57,249 nucleotides of DNA from Candidatus Paceibacterota bacterium (GTDB lineage Bacteria > Patescibacteriota > Minisyncoccia > Phycocordibacterales > JAQTLZ01): the NCBI GenBank assembly GCA_028714635.1, contig JAQTLZ010000006.1, positions 1 through 57,249 of the forward strand, given 5' to 3'. Each line of letters begins with the position of its first letter. The first letter of the stretch is position 1. A program made the translations under genes and the position numbers. Under the pieces are notes generated by a model that ran no database searches, had not been told where the DNA came from, and worked only from the letters and a program-made list of their open reading frames with translations. This document shows positions 54,080 to 57,249 of this stretch, piece after piece.

Positions 54080-55339
54080 ATGCCCACTCTTCAAAAAAAG
54101 AGAGCAGCAGACAAAAAAGAAGCGGAAGTGCGAGAAATGAGCCGGCAAGAGCGAAAGCGAAATGAACCTCGCTATACTTTTCTCGAGAAAGCAGACGAGA
54201 TCGCTCTTTACTACGGCTTCGTACCAATCGCCACTCCGCGGATTAACAAGCACGACACTCTTGTCGCAAAGCTTTTCCGCGAGATCGAACCCTCCGCAAA
54301 AGAATCCGAGTGCGAACTCTCTGCATCTCTTTGTCTTGAAGAGAAAATTTCAGTACTCCGAACCTATATGGAAATGAATATGGCGGAATTGCCCCAGCCT
54401 GTCATGTTCTATTATAAAGGCCCGATTGCTGTGCCAGCTCGCACAAAGAAAAGTACGCTGAAAAATTATGGCTTGGAAATTTTGGGTACGGGAAAAAGCA
54501 TGGCAGAGGCAATCATCATAAAAACCGCCCTTACTATTCTCTCTGAAGAAGGATACCAAAATCTTACTCTTGAAATAAACAGCGTGGGAGACAAAGATTC
54601 GACAGCTCGATTTATCCGAGAACTTGCAAATTATTACAGAAAAAATCTTTCGCTTTTGCCCGCAGAATGCCGGCAGATTTTCAAAAAAGACGCTTTCCAG
54701 CTTCTTTCCTGCGATCACGAGAAATGCAGAGAGCTTGCCGAGGATGCTCCGCAGTCTTTAAGTTTCCTCTCCGAAAACAGCCGAGTTCATTTCAAAGAAG
54801 TTTTGGAATATCTTGAGAAGCTCGATATCCCCTACACCATCAACAATCATCTCATCGGCAAAAAAGGCTACGGACAGAGTGTGTTTGAAATACGAAGTGG
54901 AGATGCAAAAGACCCGATCGCTATCGGCATGAGATACGACAGCATCACCAAGAAAATCGGACTGAAAAAAGAAATTCCCGCGGTCGGCGTTTCTCTCGCC
55001 TACAAAGCCCTCCAGCCAGAACGACTCAAAAAAGTGAAGGGCAAGCTCATGAAGCGGCCGAAATTTTATTTCGTCCAGCTTGGTTTTGAAGCAAAACTGA
55101 AAAGTTTGAAAGTCCTTGAGATTCTGCGACAGGCAAAAATTCCCCTTTACCAATCCTTGAGTAAAGATAAACTCGTGGGTCAAATTACGTCTGCAGAAAA
55201 TTTAAAAATCCCCTACGCAATAATCATGGGTCAAAAAGAAGCAATGGAAGATTCCGTGATTGTTCGTCACATGGAAACCCGCGCGCAAGAGACGGTGAAG
55301 ATTGAGAACCTCCAAAGATATATCGAAAAAATTAAATAG
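54080..55339 (+). CDS. Histidyl-tRNA synthetase-like protein with degenerate active site
   Basis: 419 residues from MPTLQKKRAADKKEAEVR (ATG at 54080). HisRS features are clear: LTLEINSVGDKDSTARFIR, the HisRS insertion region (DHEKCRELAEDAPQSLSFL) and a complete anticodon-binding domain (YFVQLGFEAKLKSLKVLEIL, then QSLSKDKLVGQITSAENL). The histidine-specific motif RGLDYYTRT of HisRS appears as LIGKKGYGQSVFEIR, losing the catalytic Arg and Tyr pair, and motif 2 (FRYERPQ) is replaced by FYYKGPIAVPA. It may be a HisZ-like paralogue or adaptor rather than a working synthetase. Confidence 0.8.
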   Translation: MPTLQKKRAADKKEAEVREMSRQERKRNEPRYTFLEKADEIALYYGFVPIATPRINKHDTLVAKLFREIEPSAKESECELSASLCLEEKISVLRTYMEMNMAELPQPVMFYYKGPIAVPARTKKSTLKNYGLEILGTGKSMAEAIIIKTALTILSEEGYQNLTLEINSVGDKDSTARFIRELANYYRKNLSLLPAECRQIFKKDAFQLLSCDHEKCRELAEDAPQSLSFLSENSRVHFKEVLEYLEKLDIPYTINNHLIGKKGYGQSVFEIRSGDAKDPIAIGMRYDSITKKIGLKKEIPAVGVSLAYKALQPERLKKVKGKLMKRPKFYFVQLGFEAKLKSLKVLEILRQAKIPLYQSLSKDKLVGQITSAENLKIPYAIIMGQKEAMEDSVIVRHMETRAQETVKIENLQRYIEKIK

Positions 55340-55341
55340 AA

Positions 55342-55370
55342 AATAAAAAGAGCGCCTCCGCGAGACGCCC
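55342..55370 (-). terminator. Terminator of the histidine phosphatase gene
   Basis: On the minus strand GGGCGTCTC-GCG-GAGGCGCTC (with wobble pairs) is followed by TTTTTATTTT. It lies 30 bp beyond the phosphatase stop. Confidence 0.75.
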
Positions 55371-55399
55371 TTCGGTTCAAAGTTGTTACCGATCTGACT

Positions 55400-55873
55400 T
55401 CAGACGGCACACCTCAAGTGGTCAATCGACTTCTTCTCAACGTCGATGATCCACGCGTGACCCTTGGGAATTTCATCGCCGTCAAACTTGGCACCGATTG
55501 ACGTAGCGAAATGCCCCGGAAAGCGCTCGATGTACTCAAGGTGGGTCACGAGGATAACCACGTCCGGCGACTCATCTTGCTTGATGAGTTCCATGACCGC
55601 TTTGCAGTCAGGGTAGCCTCCGCCACCACCGCCAGACCAAAGAACCGGATGTTCCTCGAAAGGAACACCGAGCACTTCGGACATCACCCGCGCACTATCG
55701 AGTGCACGTGGCGCCGTGGACGAAAGCATCCTCGGTTTACCCCCCCCATTCACAAGAGAAGTCTTGATTTGCCCAGCCAACGCGGCAATTTGCCTTTTGC
55801 CGTAATCGGATAGGCGGTAATCGCCATCACGCTTCTCATACTCGCCATGGCGTACAACGGCTAAGATTTTCAT
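55400..55873 (-). CDS. Histidine-phosphatase superfamily protein, SixA-like size (single-gene cassette)
   Basis: 157 residues with the ribosome-binding site ACAGGAGGACAAG directly before the ATG. The RHG motif is AVVRHGEYEK at residue 6, the second Arg in SSTAPRALDSARVMSEVLG near 51, and the second catalytic His in VILVTHLEYIERFPGHF near 108. The small size and the opening resemble SixA phosphohistidine phosphatases, which lack the helical cap; a Gly-rich loop (SGGGGGGYPD) is peculiar to this copy. Codon use is G+C-rich. The substrate is unknown. Confidence 0.8.
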   Translation of the reverse strand: MKILAVVRHGEYEKRDGDYRLSDYGKRQIAALAGQIKTSLVNGGGKPRMLSSTAPRALDSARVMSEVLGVPFEEHPVLWSGGGGGGYPDCKAVMELIKQDESPDVVILVTHLEYIERFPGHFATSIGAKFDGDEIPKGHAWIIDVEKKSIDHLRCAV

Positions 55874-55943
55874 CTTGTCCTCCTGTATCTATTTGTCCGC
55901 ACAAGGCGGTTGCTCAAAATGAGCCCATCCTTTTCCCGTTTTC

Positions 55944-55972
55944 AGATTATGCCTCGAGACATTCAAAGTCAA
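55944..55972 (-). promoter_or_regulatory. Promoter of the histidine phosphatase gene
   Basis: On the minus strand TTGACT (55967-55972), 17 bp, TAATCT (55944-55949). The 70-nt leader has two small hairpins, GCTCA/TGAGC and CCGC/GCGG, before the Shine-Dalgarno sequence. Confidence 0.65.
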
Positions 55973-56020
55973 GGATACAGAGTTGCAAGAAAACGAGAGC
56001 TGTGTTAGTATTTTGGCCCT

Positions 56021-56275
56021 ATGGCAACAAACGTAGAAGTCGCACGAAATGCAAATGAAAACAGCCTAAGCCTTCTCCGAAGGTTTACAAAGCGCGTCCA
56101 GGGTTCTGGCGTTCTTCCTCGTGTCCGAAGTATCCGATACACTCTCCGCGAAGAATCTTTCTACAAGCGAAAGAAACGAGCTCTCACCAAAATCGCCCGA
56201 AAAAATGAAGTACTTCATCTCATCAAACTCGGCAAAATGACTCCTGACATTCCAGGACAGAAGCGAAAGAAATAG
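56021..56275 (+). CDS. rpsU: 30S ribosomal protein S21 (bS21)
   Basis: 84 residues. The S21 character is seen in NANENSLSLLRRFTKRVQGSG at the start, then RYTLREESFYKRKKRALTK with the basic RNA-binding helix. A somewhat long C-terminal extension ends PGQKRKK. S21 aids mRNA recognition on the 30S subunit. It begins a small translation/division unit with ybeY and ftsA. Confidence 0.88.
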   Translation: MATNVEVARNANENSLSLLRRFTKRVQGSGVLPRVRSIRYTLREESFYKRKKRALTKIARKNEVLHLIKLGKMTPDIPGQKRKK

Positions 56276-56294
56276 AATACATATGGGCAACCAT

Positions 56295-56672
56295 ATGCAA
56301 ATCACAAACAAAACGAAAAGCACCTTTGCTAAAAGAGAGGTGCTTTTCTCATCCTTAAAAGACAAGATTCTTGGAAAGAATTACGATTTGAGCCTTGTTT
56401 TTATCGGACCAAAAGAGTCTCAATCATTGAATAACAAATTCCGCGGGAAAAACAAGCCGACAAACATTCTTAGTTTCTCACTTTCGAAGACTAGTGGCGA
56501 AATTTTCATCACTCCGAGCGTTGCAAAAAAAGAAGCGCCTCGCTTTGGAAAGACATTCGATGCATTCCTCGGACAATTACTTATCCACGGTTTGTTCCAT
56601 TTGAAAGGAATGGAGCATGGGGGTACAATGGAGAGAGCGGAAGCGAAAATTCAGAGGCATTTTGGAATTTAA
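56295..56672 (+). CDS. ybeY: Endoribonuclease YbeY (rRNA maturation factor)
   Basis: 125 residues from MQITNKTKSTFAKRE (ATG at 56295; an ATG at 56283 adds four residues). The zinc triad is LLIHGLFHLKGMEHGG near residue 95, the family H-x3-H-x5-H motif, and NKFRGKNKPTNILSF is the upstream signature (usual NxxxRxxxxPTDVLSF). It takes part in 16S rRNA 3'-end processing and ribosome quality control. It is preceded by rpsU, 19 bp upstream. Confidence 0.93.
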   Translation: MQITNKTKSTFAKREVLFSSLKDKILGKNYDLSLVFIGPKESQSLNNKFRGKNKPTNILSFSLSKTSGEIFITPSVAKKEAPRFGKTFDAFLGQLLIHGLFHLKGMEHGGTMERAEAKIQRHFGI

Positions 56673-56728
56673 TTCTGGTCCGTTGAATTTCGTTATAGGT
56701 TTCGCGCCCAGCGTTACATATTTTCTCC

Positions 56729-57249
56729 ATGTCCACAAAAATAGCCGTCGGAATAGATATCGGAACCTATCAGATCAAGGTAGTTGTCGCGTCGCTTGAA
56801 AAAGGAACTCGCACCCAGCCAGCAATTATCGGAACCGGTTTCGCGGAATCAAAAGGACTACGGCACGGCTACGTCATTAATATTCACGAAGTATCGAAAG
56901 CTCTCCGAAAAGCCCTCGACCAAGCCGAAAAAAGTTCAAAAATAAAAATTAAGCGAGCGTTTCTTTCTGTTGGAGGCATCGGCCTTTCTGGCACGCTCTG
57001 CCAAAGCTCGGTTATCGTTTCGCGCGGAGATTCTGAAATTACCGAACTTGATATCAAAAAAGGATTGGATGCGAGCGAGAATGAAATCCCGCAAGCAATT
57101 TCACTGAACAGAAAAATAATCCACGTCATCCCCGTTCAATACAAACTCGACGGAAAAAATGTCTACGGCAGGCCGGTTGGAATGAAAGGAACGAAATTAG
57201 AAATCCGTTCTCTTTTTGTCAGTTCCCTTTCACAACACCTCGAAGATCT
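56729..57249 (+). CDS. ftsA: Cell division protein FtsA (5' part; runs off the window)
   Basis: The frame begins MSTKIAVGIDIGTYQIKVVV and stays open for 173 codons to the window end. The phosphate-1 loop GIDIGTYQIKV, the segment GTGFAESKGLRHGYVINIHE and the RAFLSVGGIGLSG strand identify FtsA rather than MreB; the SHS2 (1c) insertion begins after about residue 85. FtsA anchors FtsZ to the membrane. Its position behind rpsU-ybeY suggests the division cluster continues beyond the window. Confidence 0.9.
   Translation, partial: MSTKIAVGIDIGTYQIKVVVASLEKGTRTQPAIIGTGFAESKGLRHGYVINIHEVSKALRKALDQAEKSSKIKIKRAFLSVGGIGLSGTLCQSSVIVSRGDSEITELDIKKGLDASENEIPQAISLNRKIIHVIPVQYKLDGKNVYGRPVGMKGTKLEIRSLFVSSLSQHLED

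Noticed and set aside
1-57249. Use of UGA as a sense codon, as in Gracilibacteria/Absconditabacteria
   Set aside because: TGA ends several genes at the expected place (for example 677 and 52643) and no internal TGA is needed to restore a frame. tRNA-Trp reads only UGG.
1-57249. CRISPR arrays, transposases, integrases or prophage genes
   Set aside because: No regularly spaced direct repeats and no DDE, tyrosine or serine recombinase signature were found in the coding frames. The tRNA-Asn repeat is the only att-like hint.

Overview
The window looks like a chromosomal segment of a Candidate Phyla Radiation (Patescibacteria) bacterium, most likely of the Parcubacteria group. The evidence is gene style rather than a marker gene. 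Housekeeping proteins are short or stripped down (PriA without Walker A, a 326-residue MetK, a HisRS-like protein without the HisA motif). There are two MreB paralogues, a MurA fused to an XRE-type DNA-binding domain, DUF5667-type anti-sigma proteins, and secreted proteins built from peptidoglycan-binding and fibronectin-like domains with Pro/Thr linkers. TGA serves as a stop codon (for example at 677-679 and 52643-52645) and the tRNA-Trp has a CCA anticodon, so the UGA-Gly code of some CPR lineages is not used. The backbone is A+T-leaning, with several visibly G+C-richer single genes inserted.

Layout. 1-11220 (minus strand): partial methyltransferase, cupin, tRNA-Trp, rpmG, lysS, greA, the shape operon mreB-mreC-(mreD-like)-PBP2, proS, a hypothetical cassette gene, rseP and frr. 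11340-16030 (minus): small membrane proteins, a phosphohexomutase, DNA polymerase III delta-prime and a second mreB. 16177-21236 (plus): HTH-MurA, degenerate PriA, def and fmt. 21425-26160: a cyclophilin and a hibernation factor, a SAM-I-like riboswitch with metK, a VanY-type peptidase and a possible IMPase-like protein. 26267-31504: engB, an ECF sigma factor, then response regulator, PAS histidine kinase and PAS protein. 31544-44884 is an envelope and surface region: YggT and GlsB membrane proteins, peptidoglycan-binding and FN3-like secreted proteins, and an ECF sigma/anti-sigma pair, mixed with small enzymes. 44967-57249: small membrane proteins, tRNA-Asn, gyrA, an MBL-fold protein, a large apparent structured RNA, rpsA, pth, lepB, a HisRS-like gene, rpsU, ybeY and the start of ftsA.

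How the parts fit. Shape and wall synthesis (MreB, MreC, PBP2, MurA, VanY, FtsA) and translation (LysS, ProS, Frr, Def, Fmt, Pth, S1, S21, L33, HPF, GreA) dominate. The accessory content is envelope stress and surface proteins, several of which share a 5'-leader motif (RGTCGA about 35-45 nt before the ATG).

The strongest candidates for undescribed biology are: (1) an approximately 420-nt structured RNA with its own promoter and terminator at 50305-50757; (2) the RGTCGA leader motif before at least seven membrane or secreted protein genes; (3) the HTH-MurA fusion together with a 15-bp motif that recurs as a perfect inverted repeat over the engB promoter; (4) a 131-bp element with 22-bp inverted ends and a perfect 24-bp palindrome between murA and priA; (5) inverted arrays of AGSGTNN heptamers at two intergenic loci; and (6) a tRNA-like segment behind tRNA-Asn.
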